Source: Candidatus Methylophosphatis haderslevensis (GTDB taxonomy: Bacteria > Pseudomonadota > Gammaproteobacteria > Burkholderiales > Rhodocyclaceae). From it: 64,000 nt of DNA. Shown here piece after piece: positions 9,244 through 17,523 of this stretch (position 1 is its first letter; each line of letters opens with the position of its first letter). Made by a program: the position numbers and the translations under genes. Location: the NCBI GenBank assembly GCA_016711925.1, contig JADJSA010000001.1, positions 186,001-250,000 of the forward strand. The letters run 5' to 3'. The notes under the pieces were generated by a model. That model had not been told where the DNA came from, ran no database searches, and saw only the letters and a program-made list of their open reading frames with translations.

Positions 9244-9360
9244 GGCCGCAAGCCGCACCGGCCGGGCTTCTCCGGCATGGCATGCCTGGAGGCCGCATGG
9301 AATGGACTTCCTGGCGATGCCATGCTGGAGAAGGCCAGTTGGTGCGGCTTCCAGCACCCT
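9244..9360. repeat. REP-like palindromic element (copy 2)
   Basis: Lies in the 512-bp gap 9080-9591, which otherwise shows only the leader of the PEP-CTERM gene. About 52 bp from 9274 (core catggcatgcctggaggc) match copy 3 at about 10746 almost perfectly. The outer arms agccgcacc and ggtgcggct form a larger hairpin. Confidence 0.75.
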
Positions 9361-9591
9361 CTCCCGCCAATCGGCAACCGCCGTAGCCGACCACATGCAA
9401 TTCGCAACGCCAGGGGCTTTGTTGCGCGGGCTGCACGCTGCGCAAGGTCACAGCGGGAGGGCCTCGCGATATCCAACAAGCTTGAAGGAAAGCCAATTCG
9501 CGGCTATGTTTATCATGTTCGAGTCGGCCGACGCCTGCCGAAGTCTGCCGGCAACCAAGGTGGGTAACCAACCAACGGAGGGTCAGAGACA

Positions 9592-10137
9592 ATGCGCAAT
9601 CAAGTAACGTCGACCGCTGCAGTGGCCATGATTGCCCTTGCTGGCAACGTAAATGCCGCAAGCTTCAGTTCTACCGAGACGTTTTCCGGAACGTTCGGTC
9701 TTAGCGACAATCGTCAAACCTACACCGAATTGCACGGGATCGTGCCGGGCGGCAGCAATCTGCCACCCCTGTTTGCTTCAGATGCGTACCGGTCATCTGC
9801 ATCGTTTGTCACTGGCTTCGGTACCTTCAGCGGTGGCAACGCCAACGGCGAGTACTTCGGCTCGTTCCAGGTTACGAGCTTCATCCAGCGCGGCTCAAGC
9901 AACGTATGGGATCTCGTCGGGAACTACAGTTACACAAATGGGACCGGCGTGTTCTCCGGCATTGCCGGCAGCGGCGTGGTGACTGGCTTCAATACTTTCC
10001 TGACCGACACCACGGGCACCACGTTCCGCCAGTTGAACGGCTCATTTACGGTGCCGATACCGGAACCATCAAGTTACGCGATGATGCTGGCCGGTTTGCT
10101 GGTGCTCGGGGCTTTGGCGCGGCGGAGGCGGCCGTAG
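9592..10137 (+). CDS. PEP-CTERM sorting-domain protein
   Basis: A 181-residue exported protein: an N-terminal signal peptide (about 1-22, ending NVNAAS), a Ser/Thr/Gly/Asn-rich beta-type body, and a classic sorting tail with PEPSSYAMMLAG, a hydrophobic helix and RRRRP at the C-terminus. Such tails are handled by exosortase (EpsH/XrtA) in exopolysaccharide-producing Proteobacteria; exosortase is not in this window. A GGAGGG ribosome site precedes the ATG. It is monocistronic as far as can be seen. The body does not resemble an enzyme I recognise. Confidence 0.9.
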   Translation: MRNQVTSTAAVAMIALAGNVNAASFSSTETFSGTFGLSDNRQTYTELHGIVPGGSNLPPLFASDAYRSSASFVTGFGTFSGGNANGEYFGSFQVTSFIQRGSSNVWDLVGNYSYTNGTGVFSGIAGSGVVTGFNTFLTDTTGTTFRQLNGSFTVPIPEPSSYAMMLAGLLVLGALARRRRP

Positions 10138-10247
10138 TCTCAAAGGCGAGCAGCTGAGCCCCTCACCAATGTCATTTTTGAGATTCCCGCTGTGGGCGGA
10201 ATTGCCCGAGCAGACTTCAAAGCTCATTTCTGCGAATGGAGAAGACC

Positions 10248-10682
10248 ATGCGTTTCAAACTGATGATACTGGTGACAACGATGTGGTCGGCGACAAGCGC
10301 GCTCGCTCAGAGTTCAGTCGGAGAGCTTCTCGACGGGGGCGCGACAAAGTTGAATCGGGATGAACTCAACGCTCTGCTCCCGGGAGCAACGCTCACCGGT
10401 CTTAACTACGCAGGTGGGGCGGTCACCTCAACATACAAGCAGGATGGAACGCTGGCGGGCAGAGCGGCAATCACCAGCGGTCCAATGATCGGACGAACGA
10501 CCGGTATTGTCGGCAACTGGAGCGTCGCAGAAGATGGAAAGTTGTGCACTGACCTATCGACTCTGAGCGGGCGCCGCCAGACGTGTTGGTACCTGTTCAA
10601 ATTGGGAGACCGACATTTCTTTGCCGAGTCGGATTCTGAACGTGCGGCGTCGATCCTGCAACGCACCATCACTAAGCCGTAG
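10248..10682 (+). CDS. Small secreted protein, possibly DUF995-like
   Basis: About 144 residues from ATG 10248, preferred over 10236 because it follows GGAGA at good spacing and starts the signal peptide directly (MRFKLMILVTTMWSATSALA). The mature part has a lipocalin-like or DUF995-like flavour: GNWSVAEDGKLCTDL, then GRRQTCWYLFKLGDRHFF, with two Cys that could pair in the periplasm. The assignment to DUF995 is from memory of the pattern and is tentative. It lies 110 bp after the PEP-CTERM gene and may have its own promoter. Confidence 0.7.
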   Translation: MRFKLMILVTTMWSATSALAQSSVGELLDGGATKLNRDELNALLPGATLTGLNYAGGAVTSTYKQDGTLAGRAAITSGPMIGRTTGIVGNWSVAEDGKLCTDLSTLSGRRQTCWYLFKLGDRHFFAESDSERAASILQRTITKP

Positions 10683-10717
10683 CGGCGGGCGACCACTTTC
10701 GCCGCAATCTGCATTTC

Positions 10718-10835
10718 CGCAAGCCGCACCGGGTGGCCTTCTCCAGCATGGCATGCCTGGAGGCCGCATGGAATGGACTTCCTGGCGATGCCATGCCGCA
10801 GAACGCCTGTCCATGCGGCTTTCCGACCACCCTTT
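10718..10835. repeat. REP-like palindromic element (copy 3)
   Basis: Between the secreted-protein gene and the TPR gene. 10746-10797 is nearly identical to copy 2, and the end (cgcctgtccatgcgg) matches copy 1. It therefore joins the two arm types of the family and shows they are modules of one repeat. Confidence 0.78.
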
Positions 10836-10853
10836 TCGGGTGGCGCGGTGGCG

Positions 10854-11711
10854 TCAGTCTTCGAGTTCGGACTTGGCCAGTTCCACGTCGAGCCGCTCCA
10901 TGGCGTCGAGCGGTGTGCATTGCGCGGCTTCCTCGTAGAGCGTGCCGGCCTCGCCGAGCTTGCTCTTGCCGTACATCATGACCAGGCCATTCGCATACTC
11001 GATGCGGGCGATGGCCGAATCGGGATTGAGCTTGAGCGCCTGCTTGAAGTGCTTGACGCCTTCGTCCTTGCTCGCGCCGTAGGTCGCGCCGCCGAGCAGC
11101 GAGCCGACCTTGTCGATGATCTCGGCGTGGTAGGTGCCGAAGGCGATGTGCGCATCGGCGTGTTTGGCGTCGAGCTTGATGGCTTTGCCCAGGCTGTCCT
11201 TGATCTTGCCGCCCAGGCCCTGCGCCAGCGCCTTGACGACGGATATGCCCTGCGAGTAGCGGCCGAGCGCGTAGGCGTGGAAGTACCAGGCGTTGGCCCA
11301 TTTCGGCGCGGCCTGCTGCAGCGCTTCGCAGCGCGCGGCGACTTCCTCGAACAGGGCGAGCTTTTTCGCCTCGGCGCTTTCCAGGTAGTTGCCGTAGATG
11401 CAGGCCGACTTGTTGGCCACGGTGCTGCCGAGCAGGCCGATCTCCAGTCCGGCCTCGTGCGCCTTCTGGAACTCGCCAGCGTGGTAGTGCCGCCAGGCCT
11501 CCTGCAGAGCCTCGGCGGCAGCCTTCAGATTGCCGCTCGCGTCGTCGAGGCCGGGGTTGGCTTTGACGAGCGCCTTGAGCCCGGCTTCATCGGGGTAGGC
11601 TTCGCCATCGCCGGCGTGCAGACGCGGCCAGTTCTTCTTCAGCGCCGCGCCGGCGTACTGGTACGCCGCGTCGGCGTGGGGGAATTTCTTCCAGCTATCC
11701 TTTTTCGCCAT
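10854..11711 (-). CDS. TPR-repeat protein (TatT-like)
   Basis: A 285-residue, mostly helical protein with several degenerate tetratricopeptide repeats (AWRHYHAGEFQKAHEAGLEI; GVKHFKQALKLNPDSAIARI; TLYEEAAQCTPLDAMERLDV). No signal peptide. The arrangement resembles TatT-type TPR proteins that accompany some TRAP transporters, but no TRAP genes are beside it. It is the last gene of a same-strand run phasin-patatin-TetR-TPR and starts 54 bp after the TetR stop. Likely a cytoplasmic scaffold; partner unknown. Confidence 0.75.
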   Translation of the reverse strand: MAKKDSWKKFPHADAAYQYAGAALKKNWPRLHAGDGEAYPDEAGLKALVKANPGLDDASGNLKAAAEALQEAWRHYHAGEFQKAHEAGLEIGLLGSTVANKSACIYGNYLESAEAKKLALFEEVAARCEALQQAAPKWANAWYFHAYALGRYSQGISVVKALAQGLGGKIKDSLGKAIKLDAKHADAHIAFGTYHAEIIDKVGSLLGGATYGASKDEGVKHFKQALKLNPDSAIARIEYANGLVMMYGKSKLGEAGTLYEEAAQCTPLDAMERLDVELAKSELED

Positions 11712-11765
11712 GCTGTCTCCTCCGGTTTTCGGGCCTGGCCCTGTTGGTCGTGGTTGTGATGGTTG

Positions 11766-12416
11766 TTAATCGGCGGCAACGTATTTTTGCGCCAGCATTT
11801 CGAACAGGCTGCGCGCATCGCCGACCAGGTAAGGTGCGGCCAGCGCCATCACCTGATAGACGCCGCGCGCCAGCGATTCGTCGCCGACCGGCTTGCGCGG
11901 ATTGCAGACGTATTCGTAGGACAGCCAGTAGGTCGCGACGACCACGATGTTGGTGGCGATTGCCTGGCGCTCGGCCACCGAGGCGCGCATGTCGCCGGCC
12001 GCCACCAGGCCGTCGCACATCTGCAGCGCGACCTTGCGCGAGTATTCGAGGATGCGCTTGAAATGCACTTCGAGCAGGCGATTGCGCGACAGCAGATCGT
12101 TGAGGTCGCGGTAAAGAAAGCGGTACTTCGAGATCAGTTCAAAACACAGGTGCAGGAACAGCCAGATGTCCTCGACGTTGGGCGCGCGCCGCGCCGGCAC
12201 GCCGAGGGTGCCGCCGAGTTCCTTCTCGAACTCGGTGAAGATGGCGTTGATGATCTCGTCCTTGTTGCGGAAGTGGTAGTACAGGTTGCCGGGGCTGATG
12301 TTCATGTCGTCGGCGATCAGCCCGGTGGTCACGTTGGGCTCGCCGAACTCGTTGAACAGCCGCAGGCTGGTCTCGAGGATGCGTTCGCGGGTACGACGTT
12401 TGGGTTTGTGCTCCAT
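11766..12416 (-). CDS. TetR/AcrR-family transcriptional regulator
   Basis: A 216-residue repressor. The N-terminal helix-turn-helix is clear (RERILETSLRLFNEFGEPNV, then NISPGNLYYHFRNKDEII). The C-terminal part is the larger helical ligand-binding domain with many aromatics (WLFLHLCFELISKYRFLYRD). The ATG at 12416 is the only one preceding the HTH. It follows the patatin gene by 97 bp on the same strand. From context (patatin, phasin, fatty acyl-CoA reductase) it may respond to acyl-CoA or fatty acid, as FadR/FabR-like TetR proteins do (inference). Confidence 0.9.
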   Translation of the reverse strand: MEHKPKRRTRERILETSLRLFNEFGEPNVTTGLIADDMNISPGNLYYHFRNKDEIINAIFTEFEKELGGTLGVPARRAPNVEDIWLFLHLCFELISKYRFLYRDLNDLLSRNRLLEVHFKRILEYSRKVALQMCDGLVAAGDMRASVAERQAIATNIVVVATYWLSYEYVCNPRKPVGDESLARGVYQVMALAAPYLVGDARSLFEMLAQKYVAAD

Positions 12417-12513
12417 CGCTCCGGCTCTGGTCGTGGCGGGCCACAGCATACCACCCTGCCCCGTCCCGACAAATCCGCACCGCGCCGCCCTGCCCTGCCG
12501 CAGCGCAGGCCGA

Positions 12514-13749
12514 TTATGCCGCGCGTCTGAGCGGGCGCAGGCGCCGCTCGACCAGAACCTGCAGATCGGACAAGGTGGCCGCGAGTTCGCGCGCAGCGTC
12601 CAGCGCCTGCGAGGCCGGCCGCCGGTGGCGGCGGCTGACGCCCAGCAGGCGCCGGGTGGGATCGCGCAGCACATCGAGCCGGATCGAGACGCCGTGGCGC
12701 GCCAGGATCGGCTGCAGTTCGTCGTAGCGGCGCAGCAGTTCGGCGCGGGTCTTCTGGTAGGCGTGTTCAGAGAGCCGGCGCCGGCTCGAGTAGCTGAACA
12801 TGTTGGTGAAGAACATGTCGGCGTCGTCGCGATTGGGTTCGAACAGCACCACGTCGGAACCGCGGTATTGCGTTTGGTATTTCGACATGCCGACCTGCAT
12901 GCGCGAGTGGATGATGGCGCGGAAGGTCTGCGCCAGCACGACGGGCAGTCCGCCTTCGACCAGCTTGTGGTCGCGTGGCGCGCCGCGGCTGGCGGCGAGC
13001 TGCGAATCGAAAGGCACCAGCGGATTGACACACAACAGCAGCTCGGCCCCGTGATCGAGGGCGACCGAGGCGTGCAGGGTCTTCTTCAGCGCGCCATCGA
13101 CGTAGTAACGGTTTTCGATCACGACCGGGGGAAACAGCCCGGGCAGCGCGGCACTGGCCTGCACCGCCGCGGATATCGGCACGTGATCGTAGCCTGGCGC
13201 GCCGAAGGCCACCGACGCGCCGGTATCGAGATCGGTTGCGACGAGAAACAGCTTGTGCGGCAGCTCGCGGAAATCGTTGGAACGCCCGGGCGCCGAGAAC
13301 AGCCGGGTCAGAAACGCGTCGATGCCAGCGTTGTTGAATACGCCAGTCGGAATCGCCCGCGACAGGCGCTGGAACGACTCGAAGAAGTTGCCCGACAGCG
13401 GATTGCTGACGTAATGCCAGATCGAGTTGAGCAGCAGCGGCGGCACCGAGGCGGCGCGCCGCGCGTACTCGCGCAATGCCGGTCTGAGCAGCATCGACGG
13501 CGACAGCGGCTCGTCGGACGTTTCGCTCTCGACGAACATCGCGGCCAGCTTGCGCGGCGCGATGCCGTTGGCAAGCCCGGCCGCAATGAAGCCGCCGGCA
13601 CTGACACCGACATAGACGTCCAGCGCGTTGAAATCGACACCGGCCAGCGCCTCCGCCAGCGCCGACAGTGCGCCCAGTTCATAGACGGCCCCCAGCGGAC
13701 CGCCCCCGGCGAGCGCCAGACCTATGCGCGGTTTGGAGTCTGCAACCAT
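12514..13749 (-). CDS. Patatin-like phospholipase family protein
   Basis: A 411-residue cytoplasmic lipid hydrolase. The oxyanion-hole loop is GLALAGGGPLGAVYELGAL, the nucleophile is Ser50 in GVSAG, and the catalytic Asp is in YVDGALKK, giving a complete Ser-Asp dyad. The C-terminal ~150 residues are helical and Arg-rich. Patatins cut acyl chains from phospholipids or neutral lipids. It sits 123 bp downstream of the phasin gene on the same strand, which suggests action at storage granules or membranes. Confidence 0.9.
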   Translation of the reverse strand: MVADSKPRIGLALAGGGPLGAVYELGALSALAEALAGVDFNALDVYVGVSAGGFIAAGLANGIAPRKLAAMFVESETSDEPLSPSMLLRPALREYARRAASVPPLLLNSIWHYVSNPLSGNFFESFQRLSRAIPTGVFNNAGIDAFLTRLFSAPGRSNDFRELPHKLFLVATDLDTGASVAFGAPGYDHVPISAAVQASAALPGLFPPVVIENRYYVDGALKKTLHASVALDHGAELLLCVNPLVPFDSQLAASRGAPRDHKLVEGGLPVVLAQTFRAIIHSRMQVGMSKYQTQYRGSDVVLFEPNRDDADMFFTNMFSYSSRRRLSEHAYQKTRAELLRRYDELQPILARHGVSIRLDVLRDPTRRLLGVSRRHRRPASQALDAARELAATLSDLQVLVERRLRPLRRAA

Positions 13750-13872
13750 GGCTTATCCGTCTGTTCAGACCGAAATGGGAAAAAAGAACCGCCACCGGAT
13801 GAAGCCGGCACGTTCGACTTGGGAGGGGGCGTCGAACGAGCCACACTCCGGCGGCGGTTGATCATGCAGCCC

Positions 13873-14301
13873 CTACTTGGCCGCGCTGCGCCGGCGCGGT
13901 GCCGGCTTGCGTTGCGCCGCTTCGCCTTCGGCCAGTTGCTGAACCATTGTGGTCAACTCATGTACGCGGCGCGTCAAGGTCTGAACGTCCTGCTTGGTGG
14001 GCACGCCGAGGCTGTGCAGCGCGCGCGCCACGCGATCCTCGAACACTTTCTCGAGCCGGTCCCAGGTGCCGGTGGCGCGGCTGGTCATTTCGGTAACCTT
14101 CTCGGCGGCGGCTTCCTTGGTGCGCGACTGCAGGGTCTCGCCTTCCTTGATCAAGGCCTCGAATACCTTGGTACCGCCTTCCTGCGCCTTGGCAAATGCA
14201 CCCAGCCCGGCGAGCCAGATTTGCTGCGCCGAATCGCGGATCGCGCTGGCCATCTGGTTCTCGCCAGCCGCCGAGGCCAATTTGTTCAGTTTTTTCACCA
14301 T
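13873..14301 (-). CDS. Phasin / polyhydroxyalkanoate granule-associated protein (PhaI/PhaF type)
   Basis: A 142-residue helical protein: amphipathic N-terminal helices (IRDSAQQIWLAGLGAFAKAQ) typical of the PhaI/PhaF phasin family, a long Glu/Lys-rich coiled coil, a leucine-zipper-like stretch (DVQTLTRRVHELTTMVQQL) and a short basic tail (KPAPRRRSAAK). The ATG at 14301 follows AAGGAG with 8-nt spacing. Phasins coat PHA granules; the basic tail could also contact DNA, as the PhaF tail does. PhaR is encoded elsewhere in this window (30661-31284). Confidence 0.85.
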   Translation of the reverse strand: MVKKLNKLASAAGENQMASAIRDSAQQIWLAGLGAFAKAQEGGTKVFEALIKEGETLQSRTKEAAAEKVTEMTSRATGTWDRLEKVFEDRVARALHSLGVPTKQDVQTLTRRVHELTTMVQQLAEGEAAQRKPAPRRRSAAK

Positions 14302-14587
14302 TGCAGATCTCCTTACATACGATGTCCTGAATACCGCGCGCGGGACTGCCGCAACGGTGATCGCGATGTGTCGTGCGGCACTGCGGCATGACACAAGCTC
14401 GCTTCTCAAACAGCAGTGTAGGTCGCATGTTTAGAGCATGCACACTAAACGACAGACACCGCGCGGCCCGCGTTTGTGCCTTGCGTGTGTATCATCCGCA
14501 TTGGCCCGCATTGGCCCGCACTGGCCCCGCCGCACCGCCTGCACCCTGACAGGTTGGCGGCGCATCAATAAGACAGAGGAGACATCC

Positions 14588-16585
14588 ATGATCTACTTCG
14601 TCACCGGCGCAACCGGATTCATCGGCAAGCGGCTGGTCGGCAAGCTGCTGGAACGCCCGGCTTCGACCGTCTACTTCCTGACCCGCGAGGCGAGCCTGGC
14701 GCGCGTGCCCGAGTTGCTCGAATTCTGGGGCGTGGACGCCTCCCGGGCGATACCGGTGACGGGCGACCTGACCGCAAAGGATCTCGGTGTCAGCGCGGCG
14801 GACAAGAAGAGACTCAAGGGCAAGATCCGTCATTTTTTCCACCTGGCCGCGGTGTACGACCTCAAGGCGGGCGAGCAGGAGCAGCAGCAGGCCAATGTCG
14901 TAGGCACCGCGAACGTGGTGGCATTTGCCAACGCCATGCTGGCCGGCTGTTTTCATCACACCAGTTCGATCGCCGCGGCCGGCATGTTCGAAGGCATCTT
15001 TCGCGAAGACATGTTCGCCGAGGCGGAGAACCTCGAACACCCGTACTTTCGCACCAAGCACGATTCCGAAGGCATAGTACGCAAGGATTGCAAGGTGCCC
15101 TGGCGCATTTATCGCCCGGCCGTCGTGGTCGGCGATTCGCGCACCGGCGCCATCGACAAGGTCGACGGCCCTTACTACTTCTTCAAGCTGATCCAGCGCA
15201 TCCGAGACATCCTGCCGCCATGGATGCCGACCATTGGCCTCGAAGGCGGGCGCATCAACATCGTGCCGGTCGACTTCGTGGTCGACGCGATGGACTACCT
15301 CGCCCACCTCAAGGGGCATGACGGCGAGTGCTTCCACCTCACCGATCCCAACCCGATGCGGGTCGGCGACGTACTGAACGTGTTCGCTCGCGCAGCGCAT
15401 GCGCCAGCCATGGCGATGCGCATCAACGCCGCCCTGCTCGGTTTCATTCCGAAGAGCGTGAAGAAGGGCCTGATGGCGCTGACGCCGATGCGGCGTATCC
15501 GCAACGCGGTGATGAAGGATCTCGGCCTGCCGGACAACATCCTTGACATGATCAACTACCCGACCCGCTTCGACTGCCGCGAGACGCAGAAGCTGCTCAA
15601 GGGTTCGGGCATCGAGGTGCCGCCGCTCGACAGCTACGCCTGGCGCCTGTGGGACTACTGGGAGCGTCACCTCGACCCCGACCTGTTCGTCGACCACACG
15701 CTGAAGGGCCAGGTGGCAGGCAAGGTGGTGCTGGTGACGGGCGGCTCCTCGGGGATCGGCAAGGCTACCGCGCTCAAGCTGGCGGAAGCCGGCGCGATCA
15801 CCGTGATCTGCGCACGCGACGAGCAGCAACTGGCCGAAACCAAAAAGGAATTTGAATCCCTCGGACTGAAACTCGCGACCTATTCGGTCGATCTGTCCGA
15901 CTATTCGCAGTGCGACGAACTGGTGAGCAAGCTGGGCGACGATCTGGGCGGCGTCGATATCCTGATCAACAATGCCGGCCGTTCGATTCGCCGCGCGATC
16001 GAGAATTCCTTCGACCGCTTTCACGATTTTGAACGCACCATGCAGCTCAACTACTTCGGCGCGCTCCGCCTGACCATGGGCCTGCTGCCGAAAATGATCG
16101 AAAAACGGCGCGGCCACATCATCAACATCAGTTCGATCGGCGTGCTCACCAACGCCCCGCGCTTCTCGGCTTACGTGGCTTCCAAGGCGGCGATGGATTC
16201 ATTTTCGCGCTGCGCGGCGAGCGAGTTTTCCGATCGCGGCATCGAGTTCACCACCATCAACATGCCGCTGGTGAAGACCCCGATGATCGCCCCGACCAAG
16301 CTTTACGACCAGGTGCCGACGCTGACACCGGATGATGCCGCCGACCTGGTGGTCCAGGCCATCATCTACAAACCGGTGCGCATCGCTACCCGGCTGGGTA
16401 TCACCGGGCAAGTGCTGCATGCGTTGGCGCCGCGGGTGGCGCAGATTGTCATGAACACGACATTCCGCATGTTCCCCGACTCAAGCGCCGCCCAGTCCGC
16501 TGGCAAGGATGCCGCCAAGGCGGCGGCGGCGGCGACGCCGGATCAATTGGCATTCACGCAACTGATGCGGGGAATTCACTTCTGA
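14588..16585 (+). CDS. Two-domain SDR protein, probable fatty acyl-CoA reductase
   Basis: A 665-residue fusion of two Rossmann-fold reductases. Residues 1-~360 are an extended SDR/NAD-binding-4 domain (TGATGFIG at 6-13; YFRTK as Tyr-x3-Lys). Residues ~375-620 are a classical SDR (TGGSSGIG, NNAG, NISSIG, then YVASK with Tyr529 and Lys533). Length and order match the alcohol-forming fatty acyl-CoA reductases of Marinobacter, where one domain reduces acyl-CoA to aldehyde and the other aldehyde to alcohol. The start at 14588 follows AGGAG. The 3' end overlaps the convergent lipase gene by 32 bp. The substrate is inferred from architecture and from the ALDH/GMC/lipase neighbours. Confidence 0.82.
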   Translation: MIYFVTGATGFIGKRLVGKLLERPASTVYFLTREASLARVPELLEFWGVDASRAIPVTGDLTAKDLGVSAADKKRLKGKIRHFFHLAAVYDLKAGEQEQQQANVVGTANVVAFANAMLAGCFHHTSSIAAAGMFEGIFREDMFAEAENLEHPYFRTKHDSEGIVRKDCKVPWRIYRPAVVVGDSRTGAIDKVDGPYYFFKLIQRIRDILPPWMPTIGLEGGRINIVPVDFVVDAMDYLAHLKGHDGECFHLTDPNPMRVGDVLNVFARAAHAPAMAMRINAALLGFIPKSVKKGLMALTPMRRIRNAVMKDLGLPDNILDMINYPTRFDCRETQKLLKGSGIEVPPLDSYAWRLWDYWERHLDPDLFVDHTLKGQVAGKVVLVTGGSSGIGKATALKLAEAGAITVICARDEQQLAETKKEFESLGLKLATYSVDLSDYSQCDELVSKLGDDLGGVDILINNAGRSIRRAIENSFDRFHDFERTMQLNYFGALRLTMGLLPKMIEKRRGHIINISSIGVLTNAPRFSAYVASKAAMDSFSRCAASEFSDRGIEFTTINMPLVKTPMIAPTKLYDQVPTLTPDDAADLVVQAIIYKPVRIATRLGITGQVLHALAPRVAQIVMNTTFRMFPDSSAAQSAGKDAAKAAAAATPDQLAFTQLMRGIHF

Positions 16586-17519
16586 CAACCTGACGCGCGC
16601 TTTCGGCCGGAGCCGCGTCGAGCACGCCGAGCAGCAGATCGTGCACTCGGCGCGACACCAGCATTTCGTTGTGGCCGAGGCCCGTCAACGGCATCAACTG
16701 CGTGCCGGGCAGCATCGCATTGTCCTGCGGCAGGACCAGATTGTCATGCAGGCTGTAGATCGAGATCGCCGATACGTCGGCCGGCAGGTGCGCCTGCGCT
16801 AGCGCGCCGATCCATTCGCTGCCTTCGCGCATCTGGCGCGCATTTCGCCCCAGGCCCAGCCGCGCCGCGATGCTGCCCTGATGCGGCGTTGCGATGGTGA
16901 TGAGCCGCGCCACCCGTTCGCTGCCGCAGGCGCGAATATAGGCACGCGCCGTCAGCCCGCCCATGCTGTGGCACACCAGCGCGACGCGTTGCGCGCCGGT
17001 CTCGCTGCAGAGCGCCTCGATCCGTTCCTTCAGGGGACGGACGAGATCGTCGATTTCGCCCAGAACCGGCTCCAGCGTGACCGTCGCTACGGCATGACCG
17101 CCGCGCTCCAGCCGGGGTTTCAGCCACCACCAGACGCCGCGGTTGCACAGGTAACCGTGTACCAACAGAACTGGCACCTCGCCATTGGCCGAACGGGGCA
17201 AGCGGTCCGGCGCGACGAAGACATGGTCGAAAGCCTGGCCGAAACTGTACTGGAAGGCGGTCACCGCCCACTCGCGGAGAAACACCAATGCGCCCTCCAG
17301 CGGCGATATCTCGCCCGCTTCCGGCCTCGGCGAGTGGAAACGCCAGGACATCGCAAAGCCGATTGCGGTCAGTATGCCGCGCACTACCAGCGGCATGCCG
17401 AGGATGAACAGGATGGCGAAGGCCGGCGACCATGCACCCAGCACGACTCGCGCCACGGCATAGCCGCAGTACACGAACATCTCGACGAACAGGATCAGGG
17501 TGAGAACGCGGCCAAGCAT
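16554..17519 (-). CDS. Alpha/beta-hydrolase, membrane-anchored lipase/esterase
   Basis: A 321-residue protein with two N-terminal hydrophobic helices (about 4-25 and 30-50) followed by a lipase fold: oxyanion loop VHGYLCNRG, nucleophile elbow CHSMGG, Asp in YSLHDNLVLP and catalytic His in GLGHNEML. It starts 4 bp after the GMC gene stop, so it is the last gene of the ALDH-Tat-GMC-lipase operon. Membrane anchoring and context favour hydrolysis of long-chain esters such as wax esters or triglycerides (inference). Confidence 0.88.
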   Translation of the reverse strand: MLGRVLTLILFVEMFVYCGYAVARVVLGAWSPAFAILFILGMPLVVRGILTAIGFAMSWRFHSPRPEAGEISPLEGALVFLREWAVTAFQYSFGQAFDHVFVAPDRLPRSANGEVPVLLVHGYLCNRGVWWWLKPRLERGGHAVATVTLEPVLGEIDDLVRPLKERIEALCSETGAQRVALVCHSMGGLTARAYIRACGSERVARLITIATPHQGSIAARLGLGRNARQMREGSEWIGALAQAHLPADVSAISIYSLHDNLVLPQDNAMLPGTQLMPLTGLGHNEMLVSRRVHDLLLGVLDAAPAESARQVVRSEFPASVA

Positions 17520-17523
17520 GTGC

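Noticed and set aside
9230..9360. Short peptides of the MDRRSAAWHRQ / MEWTSWRCH type at many places
   Set aside because: They are translations of the REP-like palindromes in various frames and strands, not genes.
12286..14391. A ~700-codon open frame on the plus strand opposite TetR, patatin and phasin genes
   Set aside because: It is the antisense of three well-supported genes in GC-rich DNA, its peptide is Arg/Gln/His-rich with no domain, and it has no ribosome site.
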